Under the pieces are notes generated by a model. It was not told the DNA's origin and did no database searches. It saw only the letters and a program-made list of their open reading frames with translations. From NCBI GenBank assembly GCA_964496575.1, contig CAZCAC010000094.1, positions 1 to 33,508 of the forward strand: a stretch of DNA of 33,508 nt, read 5' to 3'. Below, one piece after another: positions 8,501-18,441 of the stretch; position 1 is the stretch's first letter, and each line of letters begins with the position of its first letter. A program made the position numbers and the translations under genes. The DNA comes from CAZCAC01 sp964496575 (GTDB lineage Bacteria > Planctomycetota > UBA1135 > GCA-002686595).

Positions 8501-10667
8501 GAGCCTCGATATCCTCACCATCCTCGGCTTCGTCATCCTGATCGGCGTCGTGGTCAACAACGCGATCCTGATCGTGCACCAGTCGCGCAACTTCATGCTC
8601 GGCGGCGTGGACGGCGAGGAGGGAATGGAACCGAGGCGCGCGATCGCCGAGGCGGTGCGCACGCGGGTGCGGCCGATCTTCATGAGCACGCTGACCTCGG
8701 TGGGGGGGATGGCCCCGCTGGTCTTCATGCCGGGCTCGGGCTCGGAGCTGTACCGCGGACTGGGCAGCGTGGTCGTCGGCGGTCTTCTGCTGTCGACGCT
8801 GTTCACGCTGTTCCTGGTGCCCTCGCTGCTGGGTCTCGTCACCGACCTGCAGGCGAAGCTGGGAATCCTGGCCGAGACGCGGGAGCCCGATCGCAAGGAC
8901 ACGACCGGCGCCCCTCGCGTGGCGGGCGGCACCGGGATCGTGCTGCTCCTCCTCTGCCTGCTGCCCGTGCTGCCCGGCTGCACCACCAGCGAGCCGGAAT
9001 CCCGGCCGCGGATGGAGAACCTGATGCAGTCGGTGATCGAGGATCAGCTGGCGATGCTGGGCCCGCTCGACGCTCCCGCCTACCAGCCGCTCCCTGCTCC
9101 GACGCAGGTCGACGAGGTGCTCGGCGATCGGCTCGAGGAGCTCGACGCGACGGGTGGACCGGCGTCGTACGACGGTCTCGAGCTCGCGCTGCCGGACGAC
9201 CTCGCCGGCGTGACCGAGGAGCTGGACTCGATCGACCTGCGCTGGGCCGTCGGTGCGGCCGCCGAGTACAACCTCGGCGTCCGCTTCACCGCAGAGCAGA
9301 GTCTGATCGCGGAAGAGGAGATTACCGTGGCCCGGGCGGAGTTCGATCCCTCGATCTTCTCCGACGTGGAGGTGGGGACGGCGGACGAGCCGCGGACGGT
9401 TCCGGAGATCAACGGGATCCTGCTCGGCAATCCCCGTTCGGCTAGCGACAACGGCGAGCTGTCGCTCGGCCTGTCGAAGCGGCTGTACAGCGGGGCGACG
9501 TTCACCGGCAGCACCTCGCTCAGCTGGTTCGACGATCGCTCCGGCGGGATCACCTTCTCGCCGGACCCCTCGTTCGGCACGGCGCTTTCCCTGGAGGTCG
9601 CCCAGCCGCTGCTGCGCGGCTACGGCTCGGAGGTGAACCTCGCCGAGCTGGCCTTGCGTCGCAACGAGTACGAGAGCTCGGAGCAGCTCCTTCGCGAGGA
9701 TCTCTTGAAGGTGATGAACGCCGCGGAGAGCGCCTACTGGGACCTGCAGGAGGCGTGGAAGTTGCTGGCGATCCAGCAGCTCCTGACGCAACGCGGCGAG
9801 AACGTCGAGCGGGTGTTGCGTGAGCGCCGCACGTTCGACGCGACGCCGGCGGAATACTCCGACGCGCTGGCGACTCTAGAGCAGCGCCGGGCGAACCAGA
9901 TCCGCGCGCAGCGCGTGGTGGCGTTGGCCTCCGATCGCCTGAAGGCGCTGGTCAACGACCCGGCACGCCCGCTGGCGGAGGAGGGATTGCTGGTGCCGAC
10001 TGACGCGCTGACCGCCGACCCGCTGGCCACCTCGCTGCGGCAGGCGGTCGGCGTCGCGCTGCTGGAGCGCCCCGAGGTCCAGCAGGCGATGCTCTCGATC
10101 GAGAACAGCGACATCCGCGCGCAGGTGGCCGAGAACCTGAAGAAACCGCAGCTCGACCTGCGGGCCGGCGCGGGATTGTCGGGGCTCGATGGCTCCGCGG
10201 GGCGGGCTTACGAGAGCCTCTTCGGCGACGATTTCTACCGCTTCTACGTGGGCCTCACCTTCGAGACCCCGGCGGGCCAGCGGGCGGCGAAGGCCCGCGA
10301 ACGCCAGGCCTTGATCGAGAACCGCGCCGCGATCCTGACCTTCGAGCAGACGGTGCGCGACGTGCTACTGGAGGTGAAGGAGGCGCTGCGCGACCTGCAG
10401 ACCAACTACTCGCTGGTGGGTGCGGCTCGTGCGTACCGGGTTGCGCAGACGGAGAACCTGCGCGCGCTGATGGCCGAGATGGAGCAGCGCAGCGACCTGA
10501 CTCCCGAATTCCTGAACCTGATGTTCCAGCGCCAGGAGCGCCTGGCGCAGGCCCAATTCAGCGAGATCCAGGCGCTGGCGGACTACAATCGCGCGCTGGC
10601 GCGGCTCAACTACGCGATGGGGACGGGGATGCGGGCGGAGCGGATCGAGTTCGGGGGCGGCGAATAG
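5568..10667 (+). CDS. RND efflux permease fused to a TolC-type outer-membrane factor
   Basis: A single 1699-codon frame encodes two normally separate pump subunits. Residues 1 to about 1100 are a complete HAE-type RND permease: N-terminal TM1 (PVTVVVGVIAILLAGLIAL), two large periplasmic loops, and the TM4 motif GMVVDNAIVVLEN with Asp414-Asn415 where AcrB has Asp-Asp. The second half repeats the fold (GVVVNNAILIVH in TM10). Residues 1123-1138 form a hydrophobic stretch ending in PVLPGC, a lipoprotein-type signal with Cys1138 (8979-8981). Residues of about 1190-1699 are a TolC-family factor with two repeats of long helices and beta-strand turns (VAQPLLRGYGSEVNLAEL). No stop or ATG separates the halves; an in-frame GTG at 8919 could permit internal initiation, but the nearest AAGGA is about 20 nt away. 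The start has a good GAGGAG site 5 nt upstream. Confidence 0.9.
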   Translation: MNFIAGAIRQPVTVVVGVIAILLAGLIALQRIPIQLTPNVEDTIITVTTYWEGASPEEIEQEIIDEQEERLQGIANLREMTSKSLQGSGTIRLEFTTGTSIELALREVSDKLREVPQYPENAYEPVVMTSDEENRDYIAWIVFETTDESVDIRTWQTFAEDRIAPVLERVEGMSEINVLGGREQEVQVRFDPVRLAQHGVGIPQLITGLRQTNRNVSGGEVPDGKADVRLRLVGQYVDVGQIERTVIAQTDAGPVRVSDVAEVVEDYKEATSFVHSSGRPVIAINAQREVGSNVMEVMEGLRVELARMNAPGGLLDTAARGAGLNGTLSLRQVYDQTTYIDDALLLVRNNIWIGGGLAMMVLLLFLRSLRSAGIITLAIPISIVGAVAVMVGIGRTVNVISLAGMAFAVGMVVDNAIVVLENIFRHLEMGKPRRRAAYDGTREVFGAVLASTLTTVVVFVPVLLIQDEAGQLFRDIALAIIAAVALSLIVSVSLIPTSAARLMRVRKPADEGKKTSASRSGSGGVIARGIGRLTYKMGGSVVVRVIVVLALTGLSVFGSLKLMPPSDYLPQGNRNMVFGMLIPPPGYNLEQRIELAQRVEGTVRPFWEVGKLELGSAEYEAAKAELPEIATMDFMTGGPGDPVIPPPLENYFIVGFPGGMFHGGISHEPSRVVDYLDLFRHATRAEQAPGVLAFAFQVPLFQLGGATGSAVKINFAGDDLDQVGGAALAVFMDMMQRFGPYAVQPDPSNFNIPGPELQVKPDLVRLSEVGLSAADLGFAVQALGDGAIIGDYRVGGRNIDLKVMAEDSRDVRASRLIGDTPIATPAGVIPLRAVGTLQRVNSPAQINREGRQRAVTLQFTPPLGLALEQAIQEVDEILATHRASGAIPPTVDTSYSGSASKLASVQRAMFGDGTVIGTLTSTMILALLVVYLLMCVLFQSFIRPLIIMFSVPLATLGGFVALFGVFMWSLNDPYMPIQSLDILTILGFVILIGVVVNNAILIVHQSRNFMLGGVDGEEGMEPRRAIAEAVRTRVRPIFMSTLTSVGGMAPLVFMPGSGSELYRGLGSVVVGGLLLSTLFTLFLVPSLLGLVTDLQAKLGILAETREPDRKDTTGAPRVAGGTGIVLLLLCLLPVLPGCTTSEPESRPRMENLMQSVIEDQLAMLGPLDAPAYQPLPAPTQVDEVLGDRLEELDATGGPASYDGLELALPDDLAGVTEELDSIDLRWAVGAAAEYNLGVRFTAEQSLIAEEEITVARAEFDPSIFSDVEVGTADEPRTVPEINGILLGNPRSASDNGELSLGLSKRLYSGATFTGSTSLSWFDDRSGGITFSPDPSFGTALSLEVAQPLLRGYGSEVNLAELALRRNEYESSEQLLREDLLKVMNAAESAYWDLQEAWKLLAIQQLLTQRGENVERVLRERRTFDATPAEYSDALATLEQRRANQIRAQRVVALASDRLKALVNDPARPLAEEGLLVPTDALTADPLATSLRQAVGVALLERPEVQQAMLSIENSDIRAQVAENLKKPQLDLRAGAGLSGLDGSAGRAYESLFGDDFYRFYVGLTFETPAGQRAAKARERQALIENRAAILTFEQTVRDVLLEVKEALRDLQTNYSLVGAARAYRVAQTENLRALMAEMEQRSDLTPEFLNLMFQRQERLAQAQFSEIQALADYNRALARLNYAMGTGMRAERIEFGGGE

Positions 10668-10694
10668 CCCTGCTACCTCTCGTTCGCTCTCCCA

Positions 10695-13223
<2,529 letters not shown>

Positions 13224-13374
13224 GGGGGGGAGTCCGGGTCGAGGGGAGGGATCGGAGGCCGAGTCTATCGCCCGAGTCGGTGGAGATGTGCCCCCGGCGC
13301 GGCCGGGGTCCGTCCTCGATCTCTCTTTTTCCATCACTGTTACGAAGCACCGGTCCCGTCACTGCTGCCGCGGC

Positions 13375-13403
13375 TTGGCACTCGCGCTCGGCTCCCTTAG
13401 GAT
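13375..13403 (+). promoter_or_regulatory. Candidate promoter for the EF-hand lipoprotein
   Basis: TTGGCA (13375-13380) and TAGGAT (13398-13403) at exactly 17 nt spacing, about 40 nt upstream of the start at 13443. This is one of the best housekeeping-type promoter matches in the window. Confidence 0.5.
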
Positions 13404-13442
13404 CCCCTGCGATCGGAATCCCACTCTCAGGACCCAGGACTC

Positions 13443-13883
13443 ATGAAGCTCCCCGCCCTCGCCATCATGCTCGCCACCACCCTTCTCCTGGGATCCGCCT
13501 GCAAGGCGGCTCGCGAGAAGAACATGTCGCAGACCCTCAAGACTTCCGAGCAGCAGCGCTGGAGCCAGCTGTTCAAGATGGTCGACGCCAACGAGGACGG
13601 GAAGATCACCCGCGAGGAGTTCCAGGTGCACTACGTCCCGGTCACCTGGCTGTACTTCGACAAGAATGGCGACGGGGTCCTCACGCCGCAGGAGTGGGCC
13701 GTGGATGGCCTGAGCCAGGAGCGCAAGGACTGGTTTCGCGGGCTCGACGAGAACGGCGACGGGGTGGTGAGTCGGGAGGAGTTCGAGCGCGCCGCTTCTC
13801 CGGAAGGGGTCGACTACTTCTTCGAGCTGATGGACGAGTCCGGCGATGGAGTGCTGACCAGGAAGCAGCTCGGCATCCACTGA
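13443..13883 (+). CDS. EF-hand calcium-binding lipoprotein
   Basis: The 146-residue protein has a lipoprotein signal (LLLGSAC, lipidated Cys20) and then four EF-hand loops: DANEDGKITREE (48-59), DKNGDGVLTPQE (73-84), DENGDGVVSREE (102-113) and DESGDGVLTRKQ (131-142). The fourth has Gln in place of the usual Glu at the last ligand position, so it may bind calcium less well. It is likely tethered to a membrane facing the periplasm, as a calcium sensor or buffer. It is transcribed divergently from the S9 peptidase and converges on the ars operon. AGGA motifs lie 5 and 12 nt before the ATG. Confidence 0.9.
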   Translation: MKLPALAIMLATTLLLGSACKAAREKNMSQTLKTSEQQRWSQLFKMVDANEDGKITREEFQVHYVPVTWLYFDKNGDGVLTPQEWAVDGLSQERKDWFRGLDENGDGVVSREEFERAASPEGVDYFFELMDESGDGVLTRKQLGIH

Positions 13884-13892
13884 CGCGGCAGG

Positions 13893-13904
13893 GCCCCGCG
13901 GGGC
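13893..13904. terminator. Possible bidirectional terminator hairpin
   Basis: The perfect GC palindrome GCCCCGCGGGGC lies in the 31-nt gap between the convergent EF-hand gene and the last ars-operon gene. There is no clear T-tract, so it is at best a weak intrinsic terminator. Confidence 0.3.
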
Positions 13905-13914
13905 GCGCGGCTCA

Positions 13915-15312
13915 CTACTTTCCCGAACCGGTCAGGTCTCCCGACCCGGTCAGGTACCGGATCTGCGCCGCCGCCTTCGCGCGCTCCTCGAGGTGGTCGA
14001 GCCTCGTGCGGCGGGCGCGGATCAGCGCGAGGTGCGCGTCGAGCACCTCGAAGTAGGAGACGCGCCCCGTGTCGAAGGCGCTCTGCGTCAGGGCGAAGGA
14101 CTCCTCCAGGCGCGGCAGGATCTCCTCGTCGTAGCCGGTGAGGTCCGCTTGCGCCTGCTGGTAGTCGAGCCAGGCGACCCCGAGCTCGACGGCGAGCGTC
14201 TGCGCCTCCGCCTCGAGGCTCTTGCGCGCGCGGCGCAGCGCGGCGCGCGCCTCGGCGCGGCGACCCTGGTTGCGATCCCAGGTGGGCAGCGGCAGCTTCA
14301 GCAAGAGTCCCGCGTAGTCGCGGTCCAGGTTCGAGTCGTGCTCGTAGGCGAGCGCGAAGGTCAGGTCGGGCCAGGCGTCCGCCTCGGCGGAGTCGATCGC
14401 GTGCCGGGCGGCGGCGGCGCTCTTCTCCACGGCGCGCAGCCGGGGATGGGAGAGCAGCAGGCTCCACGCGTTCTCGCGATCGAACGCGGTGAGCTCCCCG
14501 GCGTCGAGCTCTCCCTCGACCCCGGCGACCAGCCCCACGGGAGCGCCGAGCAACTCGTCGAGCTCGCGGCACGCGCGCTCGCGCTTGCGCTCGAGGTTCT
14601 GCGCGGTCAACCGGGCGTCGGTCGCCGCCGCCTCGAAGCGCAGCTGGGCGATCCGGCTCTCCTTGCCCGCGTCGACCCGGTTGGCGGCGAGCTGCTCCAG
14701 CTCGCCCGCGACCCGCGCCGCCTCCAGCGCCTCGGCGTGATCGAGCTCGAGGCGCAGCAGCACGTAGTACTGCTGCTCGGCGTCGCGCAGCGTGCTCGCG
14801 GTCAGGGCGCGCACTTCCTCGCCGACCACCTCGGCCTGCGCCCGCGCCAGGTCCGCCCGGGCCGCCCGCTTGCCGCCCAGCTCGAAGGTCTGGCCCACCT
14901 CGAGCTCGAGGAAGCCGGTGTCGGTGATGTCGAAGCCGTCGATCCGCCGCTTGCGCAGGAGCACGTAGGGATTCGGCCACAGGCCCGCCTCGCGCTCGCG
15001 GCCCTCGGCTTCGGCGATCCGCAGCGTCTCGGCGGCGAGGGTCAGGTTGTTGTTCTCGAGGATCCGCGCGCGCACCTCGGTGAGGGTGAAGCGGGTCGGC
15101 TCCGGAGGCGGCGGCGGCGTCGGTTCGGACTCCTGATCGGGGGTCAGCCGGACCTCCTGGACCGGAAGGTCGGACGTGGGCGTCTCGTCCGCCCGCCCGC
15201 CGGGAGCCGGTGGGGGAGTCGAGCAGGCGGCCGCGAGCACCAGCCAGCCCGCGCAAGCCACGAGGCCTCGGGAACGACCAGGCTCCATCCGCTGTCGATC
15301 CATCGCCATCAT
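13915..15312 (-). CDS. TolC/CusC-type outer-membrane factor lipoprotein (ars operon gene 7)
   Basis: The 465-residue channel subunit completes a tripartite exporter with the upstream membrane fusion protein and ABC proteins. The N-terminus has a lipobox (LVLAAAC, Cys30 from the first ATG), then a Pro/Glu-rich linker (PPPPPEP). The core is the TolC/CzcC duplication: two long Glu/Arg/Ala coiled-coil halves (about 85-265 and 275-455), with ELEVGQTFELGGKRAARADLA in the first and LLKLPLPTWDRNQGRRAEA in the second, the pattern of metal-efflux CzcC/CusC-like factors. The start overlaps the preceding permease stop as TGATG, so reinitiation is likely; a second ATG three codons on (15303) is an alternative. 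A short tandem TGSGDLTGSGK ends the protein. Confidence 0.9.
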   Translation of the reverse strand: MMAMDRQRMEPGRSRGLVACAGWLVLAAACSTPPPAPGGRADETPTSDLPVQEVRLTPDQESEPTPPPPPEPTRFTLTEVRARILENNNLTLAAETLRIAEAEGREREAGLWPNPYVLLRKRRIDGFDITDTGFLELEVGQTFELGGKRAARADLARAQAEVVGEEVRALTASTLRDAEQQYYVLLRLELDHAEALEAARVAGELEQLAANRVDAGKESRIAQLRFEAAATDARLTAQNLERKRERACRELDELLGAPVGLVAGVEGELDAGELTAFDRENAWSLLLSHPRLRAVEKSAAAARHAIDSAEADAWPDLTFALAYEHDSNLDRDYAGLLLKLPLPTWDRNQGRRAEARAALRRARKSLEAEAQTLAVELGVAWLDYQQAQADLTGYDEEILPRLEESFALTQSAFDTGRVSYFEVLDAHLALIRARRTRLDHLEERAKAAAQIRYLTGSGDLTGSGK

Positions 15313-16547
15313 CACACCTGCCGCATCGCTTCCACCATCCGGAGCCGGAGCACGCCGCGCGCCGGCAGGTAGGCCCCGAGGATGCCGATCAAGACGGCGA
15401 GCACCATGCCGCCGCCGATGACCTGTGCGTCGACCCGCATCACGAAGACGCCCATGGTGACCTTCATCGGCACTCCGTTGATCGCGCTGCCGAGCGCGCA
15501 CCCCAGCGCGCCACCGACCAGCGCGAGCACCAGGCTCTCGCCGAGCAGTCCGGAGAGGATGGCGCGCTTCGAGAAGCCGACGACCTGCAGCATGCCGATC
15601 TCGCGCACGCGGCCGCGGATCGCCGTGTACATGGTGTTCATCCCGATCATCAGCCCGCCGAGCGTGATCACCAGCGCCATGAAGACACCGATCGCCGCGA
15701 AGTTCCGGAACATCTCCGAGTAGCCGCGGTAGTACTCCGCTTCCGTCAGCGCGCGCAGTCCCATCTGATCGGAGCGGCCGATCTCCTCGATGATCCGCGC
15801 CCGCGCCTCCGCGTCCTCGATCTTCAGCAGCGCGTAGTTGTACGAGGTTCGATTGAGCACCGTCATCAGCTCGTCGATGGGCACCCAGATCTCCCCCTCG
15901 TCCCCGGTGCCGCCGGTGTCGAAGACGCCGATGATCGGCCACTCGGCGCCGTTGAACTTCAGCACCTTGCCCACGGCGAGATCCTCCTTGGCCACGCCCA
16001 GTCGCGCCCAGGTGAGCGCCCCGACCATCGCGCCGAGCTCGTCGTTCTCGTCCAGTGCCCGTCCCTCGAGCACCTCGAAGCTGCGGTTCATCTGGAACGC
16101 GCGCGTCGGGTCGATTCCCTTGATCAGGCCGAGCATCCGGTCACCGTACCGGCCGCCCTCGACCCCTTCGATCTTGACGATCGAGGCGTGCGAGACGTAG
16201 GGCGTGACCAGGTCCACCGGAGCGCCGCCGGCGAGGAAATCGTCGAGTACCAGGCTGTCGCCGGTGATCTCCGGGGTGAACCAGGTGATGTCGTCGATCA
16301 CCTCCGAGGCGAGCCGCTCGAAGTCGGCCACGCCCATCGAGCTGAACTCGGGGTCGGACGCCTTGCGCGACATCACCATGACGTTGTCGGGATCGCCGTC
16401 GTGTCGCATCGAGAAGAGCAATCCGCGGGCGTAGGAGAGCATGATCACCGAGATGGCGACCACCAGCGCGATCCCCGCGATGGTCAGGCCCGTGCGCAGC
16501 TTGCGCCGGAAGAGGTTGCGAGTGCTGTAGCGGAGCGGGAGACCCAT
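15312..16547 (-). CDS. MacB/FtsX-type ABC transporter permease (ars operon gene 6)
   Basis: The 411-residue permease has TM1 (LTIAGIALVVAISVIMLSYA), a periplasmic MacB-like core domain (about 45-280), and three C-terminal membrane helices with the FtsX signature IRGRVREIGMLQVVGFSKRAIL. It would pair with the Sec-containing permease as a heterodimer around the ATPase. Unlike its partner it has no cysteine, selenocysteine or in-frame stop in the periplasmic domain, so the chalcogen chemistry is confined to one half of the transporter. It starts 4 nt after the partner's stop and overlaps the TolC start by 1 nt. Confidence 0.92.
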   Translation of the reverse strand: MGLPLRYSTRNLFRRKLRTGLTIAGIALVVAISVIMLSYARGLLFSMRHDGDPDNVMVMSRKASDPEFSSMGVADFERLASEVIDDITWFTPEITGDSLVLDDFLAGGAPVDLVTPYVSHASIVKIEGVEGGRYGDRMLGLIKGIDPTRAFQMNRSFEVLEGRALDENDELGAMVGALTWARLGVAKEDLAVGKVLKFNGAEWPIIGVFDTGGTGDEGEIWVPIDELMTVLNRTSYNYALLKIEDAEARARIIEEIGRSDQMGLRALTEAEYYRGYSEMFRNFAAIGVFMALVITLGGLMIGMNTMYTAIRGRVREIGMLQVVGFSKRAILSGLLGESLVLALVGGALGCALGSAINGVPMKVTMGVFVMRVDAQVIGGGMVLAVLIGILGAYLPARGVLRLRMVEAMRQV

Positions 16548-16550
16548 GGC

Positions 16551-17720
16551 TCAGTCGACGTTCCGGAGGGAGTGGACGATGTTCAGGCGGCTCGCCGCGA
16601 TCGCGGGCACCAGTCCGCCGAGCAGGCCGACCAGCACGGCCAAGCCGACCGCCGCCAGCGCGACGGGTGGGCTGACCGAGATGACCATGTTTACCCCACG
16701 CAGCCCGATGGAGTGGACCGGGAGGTTGATGAGCGCCAGTGCGGCGACCAGCCCCAGCGCGCCACCGGCCAGCGTCAGCAGCAGGCTCTCGCCGAGGACC
16801 AGGAAGACGATGTGGCCGCGGCGGAAGCCGAGCGAGCGCAGGATGCCGAGCTCCTGCGTTCGATCGCGGGTGCCCATCGAGACCGTGTTGGCCACCGCGA
16901 CCAGCATCACCGAGAGCGTGATCAGGATCACCAGGTACGACAGCTCGATCATGTCGCGCAGGTCCTCGACCGCGTTGCTCATGAAGGAGCGCTGGTCGCG
17001 CGTCGTGGTCTTGAAGGGAAACTGCTTCGGAATCCCCCGATCCAGGGCGGCGATCACCGGCTCGGCGTTGGCCGCGTCGTCGATCCGCACGAAGACCTGG
17101 TGGGCGACCCCCAGCTTGTCGGCGATCTCCTGCAGGTAGCGCCGGTCGGAGAGGATGATCGAGTTGTAGACCTCGTTGTCGCTCTCGAAGGTCCCCACGA
17201 ACGTGATCGAGACACCGCGCAGCTGCGTGAGCTTGTACGTCTCACCGACCTCCCAGGGATACTCGTCCTTGAACTTCTCGACGAAGTCCACCCCGAGGAG
17301 CGCTCCGTCGGGAGTTTTCTTGAACCGCTCCATCGTCTCCTCGTCGACCCGCACGGAGATGAAGTCGGTGAACTCTTCCTTGTCGATGCCTTCGATCTTG
17401 ACCAGACCGCCCGATTTACCTCAGGTGTTGGTCATCACGTAGATCGGCATCGCGCCGACGACGTGGGGGAACTTCTCGATCGCCTTCTCGAGATCTGCCT
17501 GACCAGGCAGCTGGCTCTTGGTCGGTCACCACTGGTCCTTCTCGCCGACCACCAGCAGGGTGGTCTGCGCCACGCGATCAATGGCCGAGTTGACCGAGCT
17601 CGGGATCGAGGCGAGAAAGCAGAAGACGGAGACGGTGACCATCATCCCCACCAGGGTCAGGACGGTGCGCACCTTGTTGCGCAGCGTATTGCGCAGGATG
17701 TAGGGCCAGAAGCGAGTCAT
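16551..17720 (-). CDS. Two-selenocysteine MacB/FtsX-type ABC transporter permease (ars operon gene 5)
   Basis: Read through two in-frame TGA codons, this is a 389-residue permease with Sec65 (codon 17528-17526) and Sec100 (17423-17421). Seen: TM1 at about 17-38 (VRTVLTLVGMMVTVSVFCF), then a periplasmic domain with QW-U-PTKSQLP and MTNT-U-GKSGG, then the normal FtsX C-terminus (MGTRDRTQELGILRSLGFRRG plus three helices). The frame is unbroken apart from the TGAs. Each TGA is followed by a GGUC-loop hairpin. Apart from the two Sec, the periplasmic domain has no Cys. From memory, related planctomycete permeases have CP(S/T)xS and NNCRxS at these two places, so both Sec replace conserved Cys. The ATG at 17720 has GGAGG 9 nt upstream and lies 4 nt after the ATPase stop. 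The final stop is also TGA (16551) but has no comparable hairpin. Conventional annotation would give a pseudogene or two fragments. Substrate unknown; context suggests arsenic or another soft metal. Confidence 0.88.
17393..17409 (-). promoter_or_regulatory. Bacterial SECIS-like hairpin 2 (for Sec100)
   Basis: In the mRNA, CGGUCU (17409-17404) pairs with AGAUCG (17398-17393; six pairs, one G-U) around the loop GGUCA. The stem starts 12 nt after the UGA and the loop G is nucleotide 21 counted from the U of UGA. In E. coli fdhF the loop reads AGGUCU at positions 21-26. A bacterial SECIS must lie inside the coding region just past the UGA, as here. Confidence 0.75.
17495..17510 (-). promoter_or_regulatory. 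Bacterial SECIS-like hairpin 1 (for Sec65)
   Basis: In the mRNA, CUGCCU (17510-17505) pairs perfectly with AGGCAG (17500-17495) around the four-base loop GGUC. A lower stem GAG/CUC may extend it across an internal loop. The stem starts 16 nt after the UGA; the first loop G is nucleotide 25 from the U of UGA, within the range bacterial SelB tolerates. The loop is the same as in hairpin 2. Confidence 0.78.
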
Positions 17721-17724
17721 CGGA

Positions 17725-18438
17725 TCAGACCTCCGCGGCGGCTCTGGCGCCCCTGGGCAGCGCGCCCTCGCGCAGCACACCCTTGTGCAGGTGGAGGGTC
17801 CGGTCGGCGATGCTCGCCGCCTCGGGGTCGTGGGTGACCATCAGGAAGGTCTTCTCGAAGCGCTCGTTCAGCTCGCGCAGGAGCTTCAGGATCTCCTCGG
17901 CGCCGGTCGCGTCGAGGTCGCCGGTCGGCTCGTCGGCGACGATGATCCGCGGGTCGGTGACGATGGCGCGGGCGATCGCCACGCGTTGCTCCTGTCCGCC
18001 GGAGAGCTGCCGCGGGTAGTGGTCGGAGCGACCCTCCAGTCCCGCCGCGGCGATCGCCACGTCGACGTGCTGCTTGCGCTCCTTCCGCGACATCGGCAGC
18101 AGGAGGAGCGGCAGCTCGACGTTCTCCCAGGCGGTCAGCACCGGGACGAGGTTGTACATCTGGAAGATGTAGCCGACGTTGCGCAGCCGCCAGCGCGAGA
18201 GCTCGGCGTCGGAGAGGCGCGCGAGGTTCGACCCGGCGACCTGGACGTCGCCGCTGCTGGCCGAATCGATCCCGGCGACGATGTTGAGCAGGGTGGTCTT
18301 GCCCGAGCCGGAGGGGCCCATCAGGCTGAGAAACTCACCTTCCTCGACGGTCAGGTCGATCCCCGCGAGCGGGGTGATCGACTCGCTGCCACGCTGGTAG
18401 CTCTTGTTCAGTCCCTTGATCTCGACGATGGCGGGCAA
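17725..18438 (-). CDS. ABC transporter ATPase, MacB/LolD type (ars operon gene 4)
   Basis: The 237-residue cytoplasmic ATPase powers the two permeases. Walker A GPSGSGKT (41-48), Q-loop Gln93 in GYIFQMYNLVPVLT, signature LSGGQ (145-149), Walker B IIVADE with Glu170, and H-loop His203 are all intact. The MacB/LolD-type marker VADEPTGDLD is present. Translation starts at TTG (18438), supported by an AGGAG ribosome-binding site 8-9 nt upstream; no ATG fits. It starts 3 nt after the fusion-protein stop and ends 4 nt before the Sec permease start. Confidence 0.94.
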   Translation of the reverse strand: MPAIVEIKGLNKSYQRGSESITPLAGIDLTVEEGEFLSLMGPSGSGKTTLLNIVAGIDSASSGDVQVAGSNLARLSDAELSRWRLRNVGYIFQMYNLVPVLTAWENVELPLLLLPMSRKERKQHVDVAIAAAGLEGRSDHYPRQLSGGQEQRVAIARAIVTDPRIIVADEPTGDLDATGAEEILKLLRELNERFEKTFLMVTHDPEAASIADRTLHLHKGVLREGALPRGARAAAEV

Positions 18439-18441
18439 GGT

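Noticed and set aside
16537..16553. The terminal TGA of the Sec permease as a third Sec codon
   Set aside because: The next ATG follows after 3 nt, the protein ends at the normal FtsX C-terminus, and the following sequence offers only a 3-bp GGG/CCC stem without a GGUC loop.
16551..17720. Interpreting the permease as a pseudogene split into two fragments (17720-17526 and 17354-16551)
   Set aside because: Only two stops, both TGA and both at expected Cys positions, each with a GGUC hairpin. The frame is otherwise intact, and operon spacing and ribosome-binding site are preserved.
16551..17720. TGA reassigned to Trp or another sense codon in this organism
   Set aside because: TGA ends many intact genes in the window (for example at 1453, 5571, 13883, 24691 and 25776), and Trp is encoded by TGG immediately before the first TGA.
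15210..17837. 875-codon plus-strand reading frame opposite the two permeases
   Set aside because: Composition (His/Asp/Gln/Arg/Leu) is typical of antisense frames in GC-rich DNA; no motif or ribosome-binding site, while the minus strand has clear FtsX-type permeases.
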